From Sphingomonadales bacterium (GTDB lineage Bacteria > Pseudomonadota > Alphaproteobacteria > Sphingomonadales > Sphingomonadaceae), in NCBI GenBank assembly GCA_027485485.1, contig JAIXQY010000201.1, forward strand, positions 1-51,301: a stretch of 51,301 nucleotides of DNA. Reading direction: 5' to 3'. Shown piece after piece: positions 1 to 7,698 of the stretch. The position numbers were made by a program, and so were the translations under genes. A model generated the notes under the pieces. The model was not told where the DNA came from and did not search any database. It was given only the letters and a program-made list of their open reading frames with translations. Position 1 is the stretch's first letter, and every line of letters starts with the position of its first letter.

Positions 1-2
1 GG

Positions 3-461
3 TTCGAGATTTCCCAGGTGCGGCTGGGGCCGGGGCGGATCCACCACTGCATGCGCACCATCGGCAAGGCCGAGATCGCGCTGGATTACATGGTGAAACG
101 CGGCAATAGCCGCGAGGCGTTTGGCCGCCCGCTGATCATGCTGGGCAAGAATCTGGAACTGATCGCCCGTGCCCGCATCGAGATCGAGGCGATGCGCTTG
201 ATGGTGCTGAAGGCCGCCAAGGCGATGGACGTGCTCGGCAACCGCGAGGCGCGGGTGTGGGTGAGCATGGTGAAGGCAATGGTGCCGGAAAAGACCTGCC
301 AGATCATCGACCAGGCCATCCAGATCCACGGGGCCGCCGGCATTTCACAATGGACACCGCTGGCCGAACTTTATGCCGACGTTCGCCACCTGCGCTTTGC
401 CGATGGTCCGGACGAGGTGCACCACATGGTTGTGGGACGGCACGAGACGGGGCTGCACTGA
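3..461 (+). CDS. Acyl-CoA dehydrogenase, C-terminal part (5' end outside window)
   Basis: The reading frame is open from the first bases of the window, so only the last 152 or so residues are present. They look like the C-terminal helical domain of an acyl-CoA dehydrogenase. The run LGPGRIHHC is followed by a helix-rich stretch and then by QIHGAAGISQ and ADGPDEVHH, which match the conserved FAD and substrate-side segments near the end of the ACAD10/11-like branch. Enzymes of this family oxidise acyl-CoA to trans-2-enoyl-CoA with FAD, passing electrons to ETF. The substrate chain cannot be told from this fragment. The gene converges with the hydrolase downstream, and the 91 bp between them show no strong terminator. 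Confidence 0.9.
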   Translation, partial: FEISQVRLGPGRIHHCMRTIGKAEIALDYMVKRGNSREAFGRPLIMLGKNLELIARARIEIEAMRLMVLKAAKAMDVLGNREARVWVSMVKAMVPEKTCQIIDQAIQIHGAAGISQWTPLAELYADVRHLRFADGPDEVHHMVVGRHETGLH

Positions 462-552
462 TCGTTCGGTTCCAGGCGAAATCGGTGCATGCGGTCGAGG
501 CGGTCCCGCTTCGGCCTGCATGCACGCGATGTCATCGAACTGCGGAGAATCC

Positions 553-1527
553 TTACAAGCGTGGGCCCATAGCTTCGCCGGTCTGCCACATCTCAACGAT
601 CGTGCGCAGCGCCGTGACAAATGCCAGCGGCTGATCGAGCATGAGGTGGTGGCGCGCCTTCGGAATGGCGATGATCGGAACATCGGTGCCGCCCAATTCC
701 CGCACATAATCAGCCGAGTCCGGCGTGAACAACAGACTCTCCGCGCCATACACGATGGCCTTGCGGCCCGGCGTTGCAACAACGCGCTTGCCAATCTCAT
801 GCCATCCCGGCTGCGCGTCGTTCTGCCGGAACACCTCGGGATCAAACTTCCAGGTCCAGTCCTCGCCGCTCCGCCGCAGCGAGTGAAAGGCCATATAATC
901 CATAAGAAATGGCTCACCGACAGGCTGCGGCGGGGACAGCACATATCGGCTGCGCGCGGTGGGATAGTCCGGATAGCGGCGTTGCGGCTTGTCGGGATCG
1001 CCCGAGCCCGGACGCCCATTTCCCTGCCGGTTCCGCTCCTCCAGCACCTCGGGTCGCAGCACCATCATGTCGCACAGGATCAAGCCGGAAAATCGTTCGG
1101 CGGCCAACGCCATCGCGGTCAAGCCGACGGACGCGCCAAAGCTGTGCGCAATGATGACAGGCTTGGAGGGGCCTTCGAACAGCCCCAGCGCCTCGGCAAC
1201 CCCGACCATCTCGGCGCCGCGCGCCTGCGCGTCGCACCCAGGCCGGTTGGCGCTGTCGCCCATGCCCGACAGGTCATAGGCGATGACGTGATGGTCCCCG
1301 GCCAGAAACGGTGCGATGAACGCAAAGCACCGCGCATGCGCCAGAAAGCCATGCGTCATCAGGATCGGGGGATGCGAGCGGTCGCCCCACCGGAAATAAT
1401 GGATGCGCGTTCCCGCCACATCGATGAAGCCCTCCTCGCGCGGCACGGCGAGTGCGTCATGAAACCAGCCGGGCAGCGCATCGGGCTGCGGTGCCCAGAG
1501 CGGATCGATGTCATCACGTGCGTCCAC
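553..1527 (-). CDS. Alpha/beta hydrolase
   Basis: A 324-residue single-domain alpha/beta hydrolase fold protein, probably cytoplasmic because no signal peptide is visible. The oxyanion-hole region is MTHGFLAH. The nucleophile elbow is AHSFGAS, with Ser at about residue 129, and a C-terminal KARHHLM segment supplies the likely catalytic His. I chose the GTG start at 1527 over an in-frame GTG at 1572 because AAGGAGG lies at 1535-1541, seven bases upstream. The extra N-terminal residues of the longer version also look non-conserved. The family covers esterases, epoxide hydrolases and C-C hydrolases, so the substrate is unknown. The gene stands alone between the convergent dehydrogenase and tRNA-Ser. 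Confidence 0.85.
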   Translation of the reverse strand: MDARDDIDPLWAPQPDALPGWFHDALAVPREEGFIDVAGTRIHYFRWGDRSHPPILMTHGFLAHARCFAFIAPFLAGDHHVIAYDLSGMGDSANRPGCDAQARGAEMVGVAEALGLFEGPSKPVIIAHSFGASVGLTAMALAAERFSGLILCDMMVLRPEVLEERNRQGNGRPGSGDPDKPQRRYPDYPTARSRYVLSPPQPVGEPFLMDYMAFHSLRRSGEDWTWKFDPEVFRQNDAQPGWHEIGKRVVATPGRKAIVYGAESLLFTPDSADYVRELGGTDVPIIAIPKARHHLMLDQPLAFVTALRTIVEMWQTGEAMGPRL

Positions 1528-1641
1528 GCCTGAGCCTCCTTGCAAACCGCTGGCATTTAGCGGCGCTTTCACGCCCTGACCAAGCCCTGAGATGCTGCAG
1601 GTTCAAGGGCAAGGGTGATGGCGTGCCCTCTAGAGATCATT

Positions 1642-1732
1642 TGGCGGAGCGGGAGGGATTCGAACCCTCGATGAGCTTTTGACCCATACACACTTTCCAG
1701 GCGTGCGCCTTCGACCACTCGGCCACCGCTCC
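1642..1732 (-). tRNA. tRNA-Ser(GGA)
   Basis: On the reverse strand the sequence folds as a class II tRNA. The acceptor stem is GGAGCGG/CCGCTCC with discriminator G and an encoded CCA. The anticodon loop holds GGA (positions 1698-1696), there is a long variable arm, and the T arm reads GAGGG TTCGAAT CCCTC. The anticodon reads UCC and UCU serine codons. The long variable arm and the GGA anticodon agree on serine. Confidence 0.97.
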
Positions 1733-1789
1733 GCGCACTGGAAGGGGCGGCGATAGCAAGGGTGGGGGCCGGGGGCAACGCCTGCGCGC

Positions 1790-1824
1790 AAAAAAAGGGG
1801 GCGGCGCCCATATGGCACCGCCCC
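1790..1824 (-). terminator. Rho-independent terminator of the flagellin gene
   Basis: The reverse strand reads GGGGCGGTGCC, loop ATATG, GGCGCCGCCCC. This is an 11-bp stem with one G-U pair, followed by a run of seven T. It lies about 30 bp past the flagellin stop codon. Confidence 0.9.
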
Positions 1825-1852
1825 GTCCCGGCCCTCCCGGGGGTGTTTCGGC

Positions 1853-4024
1853 TTACTGCAGCAACTGGGTGACCTGCTGGGACGACTGGTTGGCCCGCGC
1901 CAGCATGGCCTGGGCGGCCTGGCCCAGCACCTGGTTCTTCGACAGGTTGGTCGATTCCTGGGCGAAGTCGGTGTCCTGGATGCGGCTGCGCGAGGCTTGC
2001 AGGTTGGTGCTGTTCGAAGACAGGTTGTTCACCGCCGCTTCCAGCCGGTTCTGCACGGCACCGATATTGGCACGATCGAGGTTCACACCGTTCAGCGCTT
2101 CATCAATGGCGTCCAGCGCGGCCGATGCGCCTTCGATGGTGGACACATCCACTTCCGAGATGCGCAGGCCGCCTTCCTTGGCGCCATAGTTGTTCTCCTC
2201 AAAGCCCAGCGCCGTGAAGTTGGATGACGTGCCATAGGCCTGGCTGCCGGCGCGGACGGTGATGGCCGTGGCCGATTCCAGCCGCACCGTGCCATAGGCG
2301 GTTTCGGCGCCGGCGGCGGTCGCCGCGATCGTATATGCGGTGCCCGACCCTTTGACCGTGGTGCCGGCCAGGCCCAGTTCGGCGGCGGTGGCCCCGCCGG
2401 CAGCGATGGCGATGCTGAGGTTGCGGCCATCGGCAGCGGTGAGATCAAGGCCGCCGATGCCGTTGTCGCTGGCGGTCACGCCGGTTGCGCCCTGGAAGTT
2501 GTTGATGGCGGCGGCGACCTTTTCGCGGCGGGCCTGGGCCGTGTCGCTGGTGACAAGGCCATCGATGGCGATGGTCTGGCCGTTGATGATCACTTCGGCC
2601 GTGCCGCCCAGCGTGGTGGCGGTGGTGTCTGATCGCAGCGTCACGTCGTTGGCAATCGCCTTCACCCCGGTCTGGGCGGTGGCGCTGTTGATGGCGGCAG
2701 CGATGGCCGTGGCGCTGGCCGAGCGTGACGACGAGTCCGCCACAGTGGAGGAGAAGGTGTCGTCGCTGGCGGTGGCGGCACGGATGGCCACCCCGTTGAT
2801 CGCGATGTCGCCATTGTTCAGGGTGCGGATGGCCGCCGCGTTGGCCGCCACGGCGCGGGCATCGGAGCTGACGGCCGAGACGCCGCGTTCAAAGCTGCCC
2901 GCCGCCAGGCCGGATCGGCTGATCCGCGCCGTGGCCGAGGTGGACTGGCCAATCTCGATCGGGCGGCCATTGACGCTTTCCAGGCTGAAGCTGCCCGATT
3001 GCGCGCCCACCTTCAGGCCGGTGGCGGCGGCCGTCAGCGTGTCGAGCGACAGTTCGATGTTGCGGCCATCATCAGCCTCAAGCCGCAGGCCGCCATTGTT
3101 GTCGCCGGTGTCGATGGCGCGCACGCCGGTCTGGCCGGAAATGGCGTTGATCGCATCGCGCACCAGCCGGCGGCTGTCAGAGGCGTTGGCGGTGGTGCTG
3201 ACCGATGCGGTGGTGACGCCATTGATCGTCACCGTGCCGGTGAGGGCAGCCGCGGTCATCGCCGAACCGGTCATCACCGTGTTGCCCACCACGGCACGCA
3301 CGCCGGTCTGATCGGTGGCACGGTTGATGGCAGCGGCCTTGGCCAGCGCCGATGCCGACTTGTTGGCCGACGACAGGCTGTCATCCGTGGTGAGGGTGGA
3401 GCCGATCGACACGCCGTTGATCACCAGGTCACCGCCGCGCAGCGCCTGGTTGGTGGTGAGGTTGGCGGCGGTGGCTTCAAAGGCACCGGTGGCCGACAAC
3501 GCCGGGCTTGAGCCCAGGCCAAGATCGCGCGACCGGGTGGAATTCAGGCTGAAGCTCACGGTTTCGCCGGCGCGGCTGCCGGTTTGCAGCTGCACCGATT
3601 TGGCCGAACCATCCAGCAGCTTCTGGCCGTTGAAGTTGGTGCGCACGCCGATATTGTCGATTTCGCCCACCAACTGCTTCACTTCCGATTGCAGGGCGGC
3701 GCGATCGGTGCCGGTTAGCGTGCCGTTGGCCGACTGCACGGCCAGTTCGCGCATGCGCTGCAGCATGTTGGACACTTCGCCCATGGCGCTTTCCGCCGTC
3801 TGCGCCATGCTGATGCCATCGTTGGCGTTGCGCATGGCCACGGCCAGGCCGCGCACATCCGATGTCATCTTCTGGCTGATGGCCAGGCCAGCGGCATCAT
3901 CCTTGGCGCTGTTGATTCGCATGCCGGTTGAAAGCCGCTGCATGGCGGTGCCCATTGCATTGTTGGCCGTGCGCTGCGCATTCTGGGCGGTCAGCGCGTT
4001 GATGTTGGTGTTGATCACGGTCAT
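1853..4024 (-). CDS. Flagellin with enlarged, repeat-containing central domain
   Basis: A 723-residue flagellin, the filament subunit exported through the flagellar type III system. The N-terminal D0/D1 helices begin MTVINTNINALTAQNAQ and contain the typical LSTGMRINSAKDDAAGLAI. The C-terminal D1/D0 helices end NQVLGQAAQAMLARANQ...VTQLLQ. Between them lie roughly 450 residues of Ala/Thr/Gly-rich sequence. Four copies of a flagellin IN-type motif occur there (GDLVINGVSIG, GTVTINGVTT, GDIAINGVAIR, AEVIINGQTIA), each followed by a segment resembling QTGVRA. The start at 4024 is preferred over a 16-residue upstream extension because the protein then begins with the canonical MTVINTN and GGGAG sits nine bases upstream. 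No other flagellar gene is in the window. Most alphaproteobacterial flagellins are shorter, and the extra length is the repeated region. Confidence 0.95.
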   Translation of the reverse strand: MTVINTNINALTAQNAQRTANNAMGTAMQRLSTGMRINSAKDDAAGLAISQKMTSDVRGLAVAMRNANDGISMAQTAESAMGEVSNMLQRMRELAVQSANGTLTGTDRAALQSEVKQLVGEIDNIGVRTNFNGQKLLDGSAKSVQLQTGSRAGETVSFSLNSTRSRDLGLGSSPALSATGAFEATAANLTTNQALRGGDLVINGVSIGSTLTTDDSLSSANKSASALAKAAAINRATDQTGVRAVVGNTVMTGSAMTAAALTGTVTINGVTTASVSTTANASDSRRLVRDAINAISGQTGVRAIDTGDNNGGLRLEADDGRNIELSLDTLTAAATGLKVGAQSGSFSLESVNGRPIEIGQSTSATARISRSGLAAGSFERGVSAVSSDARAVAANAAAIRTLNNGDIAINGVAIRAATASDDTFSSTVADSSSRSASATAIAAAINSATAQTGVKAIANDVTLRSDTTATTLGGTAEVIINGQTIAIDGLVTSDTAQARREKVAAAINNFQGATGVTASDNGIGGLDLTAADGRNLSIAIAAGGATAAELGLAGTTVKGSGTAYTIAATAAGAETAYGTVRLESATAITVRAGSQAYGTSSNFTALGFEENNYGAKEGGLRISEVDVSTIEGASAALDAIDEALNGVNLDRANIGAVQNRLEAAVNNLSSNSTNLQASRSRIQDTDFAQESTNLSKNQVLGQAAQAMLARANQSSQQVTQLLQ

Positions 4025-4074
4025 CTGAAATACTCCCGCTTCCCGCCACCGCACAGTCGCGGGGCGCTGCACTG

Positions 4075-4101
4075 GAAACGGCTTGCCGTGAATTTTGCTT
4101 A
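4075..4101 (-). promoter_or_regulatory. Possible sigma-28 (FliA) promoter of flagellin
   Basis: Reverse strand: TAAG (4101-4098), 15 bases, GCCGTTTC (4082-4075). The consensus is TAAA-N15-GCCGATAA, so the -35 matches 3 of 4 bases and the -10 matches 5 of 8, with exact spacing. It lies 51 bp before the flagellin start. The match is partial and the call tentative. Confidence 0.4.
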
Positions 4102-4116
4102 AACACGATTGTTGGG

Positions 4117-4767
4117 ATGAATGATTTGAAGGGGTTGACGGTAATTTTCGCCAGCCGTGATGTGGTGGTGATCAACAAGCCGGCCGGCATTGCCGTACAT
4201 CCCGGCCCGAAAACCCCGCACAGCCTGGAGGATGATCTGCCCGGCCTTGCCATCGGCGGCTTCCGCCCCGTGGCGGCGCACCGGCTGGATCGGGACACAT
4301 CGGGCTGCCTGGCCGTTGCGCGCAGCCGGCGCGGGGTGAAGTGGCTGGCGGCGGCCTTTGCCGGCGGCGGTGCTGCCAAAATCTATTGGGCGATCCTGTC
4401 GGCCCTGCCAGCGGCCAGCGAGGGCCTGATCGATGCGCCGCTGGCCAAGATATCGAGCGCGGCGGCCGGCTGGCGCATGGTGGTTGACCCGGCGGGCAAG
4501 CCAGCGCGCACCCACTGGCGGATATTGGACCCTGCGCTGAAACTGGTGGAATTCCGCCCCGAAACCGGCCGCACCCACCAGATCAGGGTGCATGCGGCGC
4601 ATCTGGGCTGTGCGATCGCTGGCGATCCGGTCTATGGCGATGGCAGCGGGCCCATGCGGCTGCATGCGCGCCAACTCGCCATCACCCTGCCCGATGGCAG
4701 TGAAATCACGGCGACAGCGGATCTGCCGGCGGGCTGGCCGATCGGGTCCGGCCCTGAAAGCCAATGA
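4117..4767 (+). CDS. RluA-family RNA pseudouridine synthase
   Basis: A 216-residue pseudouridine synthase catalytic domain, which isomerises specific uridines in rRNA or tRNA. The motif HRLDRDTSG (about residues 55-63) contains the catalytic Asp, and GRTHQIRVHAAHLGCAIAGDPVYG is the conserved C-terminal block of the RluA family. There is no S4 RNA-binding domain, so it resembles the short RluA/TruC-type enzymes; the target uridine cannot be assigned. The start ATG is 92 bp from the divergent flagellin start. Its 3' end overlaps the convergent RpiR regulator by 62 bp, so the two mRNAs are antisense over their ends. Confidence 0.88.
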   Translation: MNDLKGLTVIFASRDVVVINKPAGIAVHPGPKTPHSLEDDLPGLAIGGFRPVAAHRLDRDTSGCLAVARSRRGVKWLAAAFAGGGAAKIYWAILSALPAASEGLIDAPLAKISSAAAGWRMVVDPAGKPARTHWRILDPALKLVEFRPETGRTHQIRVHAAHLGCAIAGDPVYGDGSGPMRLHARQLAITLPDGSEITATADLPAGWPIGSGPESQ

Positions 4768-5572
4768 AATCGCTGTAGTTCTCGGCCAATCGATCCAGCC
4801 GCTGGTGCACGTTTTCCGGCCCGATCATCTGCACCACGCCATCCACCAGCAGATTGAGCAGCGAGGCCAGCGCGGTGTTCATGTCCCAGAAATGGCCCAG
4901 CGCCACTTCGGCGGTGAGGATATGCGGCGTCAGATCGCGCGCCCATGGGCAATAGGGATCGGTGATCACCACCAGCGGCCGCCCCGCCGCCGTCACCCGT
5001 TCGGCCAGCAAGCGGAAGTGGCGGGAATAGCGCCGCACATCGACCACCAGAAACACATCCTGCGGGCCGGCATCGATCAACTCGTCATGAATGCCGGCGG
5101 CGAGATCGATGCTGCCCACCCGCGGCCGCACATAGGACAGGTGCCGGGCAAAGCCGGCGGCCAGCCCCTGTTCGGTCTGGAAGCCGGCGACATGCACCGC
5201 TGGCGCCGTGGCCAGCAAGTCCAGCACCGCGGCCCATTCGGCGGTTTCGGCCTGGGCATAAACCCCGGCAATGGCCGCGGTTTCGGCCTGCAGCCGCGCA
5301 TCGGCGCTGGGCGCCGGGCGGGTGAGCAGCCAGGGCGCATCACGGGCTTCGCCGCGCAGATCATCCTTCAGCGCGGCGAGATTGTCATAGCCCAGGCTCT
5401 TGATCAGCCGCGCCACCGTCATCGCCGAAACGCCCACCCGCTGGCCGATCGACGCGGCGGTTTCAAACGGCAACTGGTCGAGATTCTCGGCCAGCCAGCC
5501 GGCAATCATGCGTTCCGACACCGTCAACCGGTCATAATGGCTGGCCAGCCGCTGGGCGACGCGTGAGCTCAT
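4706..5572 (-). CDS. MurR/RpiR-family transcriptional regulator
   Basis: A 288-residue regulator. Residues 1-77 form the RpiR helix-turn-helix domain (TVSERMIAGWL...SAMTVARLIKSLGY), and about residues 105-250 form a SIS domain of the kind that binds phosphosugars. It is the third gene of an apparent operon behind an amidohydrolase and a penicillin-acylase-family protein, 44 bp after the latter. The ATG at 5572 lies inside a perfect palindrome with no obvious ribosome binding site, which suggests autoregulation. A regulator of this family next to amidases rather than sugar genes is uncommon; the ligand is unknown and may be an amino sugar or a murein-derived compound. Confidence 0.9.
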   Translation of the reverse strand: MSSRVAQRLASHYDRLTVSERMIAGWLAENLDQLPFETAASIGQRVGVSAMTVARLIKSLGYDNLAALKDDLRGEARDAPWLLTRPAPSADARLQAETAAIAGVYAQAETAEWAAVLDLLATAPAVHVAGFQTEQGLAAGFARHLSYVRPRVGSIDLAAGIHDELIDAGPQDVFLVVDVRRYSRHFRLLAERVTAAGRPLVVITDPYCPWARDLTPHILTAEVALGHFWDMNTALASLLNLLVDGVVQMIGPENVHQRLDRLAENYSDFIGFQGRTRSASPPADPLSP

Positions 5573-5588
5573 GTTATCGGGATAACAT
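5571..5588. promoter_or_regulatory. Palindromic candidate operator at rpiR-type gene start
   Basis: ATGTTATC-GG-GATAACAT has perfect 8-bp arms around a 2-bp centre and overlaps the RpiR start codon. AT-rich arms like these are typical of HTH regulator operators. The link to this regulator is inferred from position. Confidence 0.55.
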
Positions 5589-5598
5589 CAACGCACAT

Positions 5599-5614
5599 TT
5601 GCGCAACTGCGCAA
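5599..5614. promoter_or_regulatory. Second palindrome upstream of the rpiR-type gene
   Basis: TTGCGCA-AC-TGCGCAA has perfect 7-bp arms and a 2-bp centre. It lies ten bases from the first palindrome and within the 44-bp gap between the amidase stop and the regulator start. Its sequence differs from the first, so it may bind another protein or act as an RNA hairpin. Confidence 0.4.
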
Positions 5615-5616
5615 TC

Positions 5617-7698
5617 TCACCGGCGGCGGGCGGGCGGCACCATGGCGGGGAAGGTCACCGGCTTGAAGCGCTCGGTGGCAAACAGCGGCGATTGATCGGC
5701 AAAATGCGGCGACCCCGGCCGGGTGGCAGCGCTGCCGAACTGGTGCACGCTTTGCGACCGGGCCTGGCCTTGTTCATCCCATTCGATCAGCATGATGAAG
5801 CCATCGCCATTGTTGCCCACCCGGCGGCCATCATCGGCCAGCGTGCCGATGATGGCGCGCAACGTGTCGGGCCCGCCGCACAGCGGCAGATCCTGCTTGC
5901 CGCGCCGCAGCCGCTGGAAATCGCCCAGCGGCACCTGCAGGCTGCCGAACTTGCCCTTGAGCAGCGCCACCGCTTCCACCAGCGCGGCGCGCGCATCGGG
6001 CTTGGGCTTTTGCAGATAGGCAAAGCGCGCATGCTGTGCAAAGGCGACGGCCACCAGCGTATCAGCCGGGCCGTTGCAATCCAGGGTGAAATCCCATTGC
6101 CGGATCAGACCTTGCGCGGCGGCGAGATCGGGCTGGCCATTGGTGTCGAGCGCCAGCACCTCGTCCCACCAGCGCCCGGCCCAGCCGCTGCGATCATAGC
6201 CCTTGTCGTTCTTGATCGACAGCAGCGCCTCGCGGCTGATCTGCTGGTTGCCCAACTGGGCAAAGCGCGCCTGATAGCGTTGCGCCCGGTTGGTGACATA
6301 GGTTTCGATGCCCATCTCCGCCGGGAAATCCGCCCGCTTCAACTCGTCCTGCGGGGCAGTGGATAGAAACGGCGTGTTGTTGGCGTTGGCCACCCAGCCG
6401 GCGGGCGGATCAATGGCGTGTGGATTGCCGGCCCAGGGGCGATAGGCCGTCCACACCGCCCTCGATGTGTCACCCGGCAGCACACCCTTCCAGTCAAAGC
6501 CCGGCGCGCGATCGGGGAACAGCGCGTTGTAGAACATGCCGACATGGCCCTTGGCATCGGCATAGATGAAGTTGGTGCCGGGGATTTTCTGCGTCGCCAT
6601 GATCGCTTTCCATTCGGCAAAATCCCGCGCCTTGTTCAGCCGATAATATTGCTCAACCTGGCCCACATCGCCGATGCCGGCATAGCGGATGGCAAAGGCC
6701 CCCAGATCATTCTTGATCACCGGGCCGTGGACGCTGCGATACATGGTGCGCGGGATCGGCAGCACCAGCGGGCCGAACTTCACCCGCAGCCAGACCCGGC
6801 GGGATTCCAGCTCGCGCCACTGGCCATCATAGCGGTAACGCGCCCCGCTATCATCCAGCACCAGCTTGTAGACATCGATCAGATCGGGGCGGTTGACCGT
6901 GTTGGTCCAGCCCAGATGCTTGTTGTGGCCCAGCAGCGGGAACGGCGCACCGGGGAAATTGGCGCCGGCAAAATCCCAGCCTTCATCACTGTGCACCACC
7001 AGTTCCCACCAGGTCACCGGGCCTTCCCAGGGCTGGTGGCTGTTGACGATCAGGCGGGTGGTGGCATCGCTGCTGCGCCGGGCGGCCACGGCAAAGGCGT
7101 TGCTGCCGCGCTCATCGGCCGGGCCGGCATCACGCGGCGGCAGGCGGCCTTCCACCAGGGCGGACAAGGGCCGGTCCAGCCCGAAGAAGAAGGGTGAGCG
7201 CAGGGCAAAGCCCACCACGATATCGCGTCCCGTGACCGGGAACAGGCCTTGCAGCCGCACCTCGCGCTGGTGGCCACGTGCATAGTCATTCAACCCCTGG
7301 GCATAGGCTTCCACCAGCGCCCGCGTTGCCGGCGACAGGCCGGCATAACCCGCCTCCCCCACGCTTTTGGCATCGAGCAGATGGCCGGCAAAATCCAGCT
7401 TGGCGCCATCTTCGCCCAGGATCGCCCCGGCGCGGCCACGCACGGCGGCCAGGGTTTCTTCCAGATTGCGGAAATCATCCTCGGACTGGGCGATGGCGAT
7501 GCCATAGGCCACATCGGCATCGGTCTTGCCGTTGATATGCGGCACGCCCCATTGGTCGCGCGTGATCGTCACGTTGCGCGGCCGGGCCGGATCGGCGGCG
7601 GGCGCGCTGGCGATCAGCGCGTCCCAGGTGGACAGCCCGACAAACACTGCGCCGGCGGCAATCGACGTCCAGAACAGGGCGGTGAACCAGCGCGGCAT
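5617..7698 (-). CDS. Penicillin acylase family protein (N-terminal nucleophile amidase)
   Basis: A 693-residue precursor of the penicillin amidase/acyl-homoserine-lactone acylase family. An N-terminal hydrophobic helix (about residues 7-28) should export or anchor it to the periplasm. The autocatalytic cleavage site is ERGSNAFAV. Ser199, just after Gly198, would become the N-terminal nucleophile of the beta subunit, so the alpha chain is about 170 residues after signal removal. Family members hydrolyse amide bonds of beta-lactams, acyl-homoserine lactones or N-acyl amino acids; the acyl group is not readable here. Its start codon overlaps the amidohydrolase stop as TGATG, indicating translational coupling. 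Confidence 0.92.
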   Translation of the reverse strand: MPRWFTALFWTSIAAGAVFVGLSTWDALIASAPAADPARPRNVTITRDQWGVPHINGKTDADVAYGIAIAQSEDDFRNLEETLAAVRGRAGAILGEDGAKLDFAGHLLDAKSVGEAGYAGLSPATRALVEAYAQGLNDYARGHQREVRLQGLFPVTGRDIVVGFALRSPFFFGLDRPLSALVEGRLPPRDAGPADERGSNAFAVAARRSSDATTRLIVNSHQPWEGPVTWWELVVHSDEGWDFAGANFPGAPFPLLGHNKHLGWTNTVNRPDLIDVYKLVLDDSGARYRYDGQWRELESRRVWLRVKFGPLVLPIPRTMYRSVHGPVIKNDLGAFAIRYAGIGDVGQVEQYYRLNKARDFAEWKAIMATQKIPGTNFIYADAKGHVGMFYNALFPDRAPGFDWKGVLPGDTSRAVWTAYRPWAGNPHAIDPPAGWVANANNTPFLSTAPQDELKRADFPAEMGIETYVTNRAQRYQARFAQLGNQQISREALLSIKNDKGYDRSGWAGRWWDEVLALDTNGQPDLAAAQGLIRQWDFTLDCNGPADTLVAVAFAQHARFAYLQKPKPDARAALVEAVALLKGKFGSLQVPLGDFQRLRRGKQDLPLCGGPDTLRAIIGTLADDGRRVGNNGDGFIMLIEWDEQGQARSQSVHQFGSAATRPGSPHFADQSPLFATERFKPVTFPAMVPPARRR

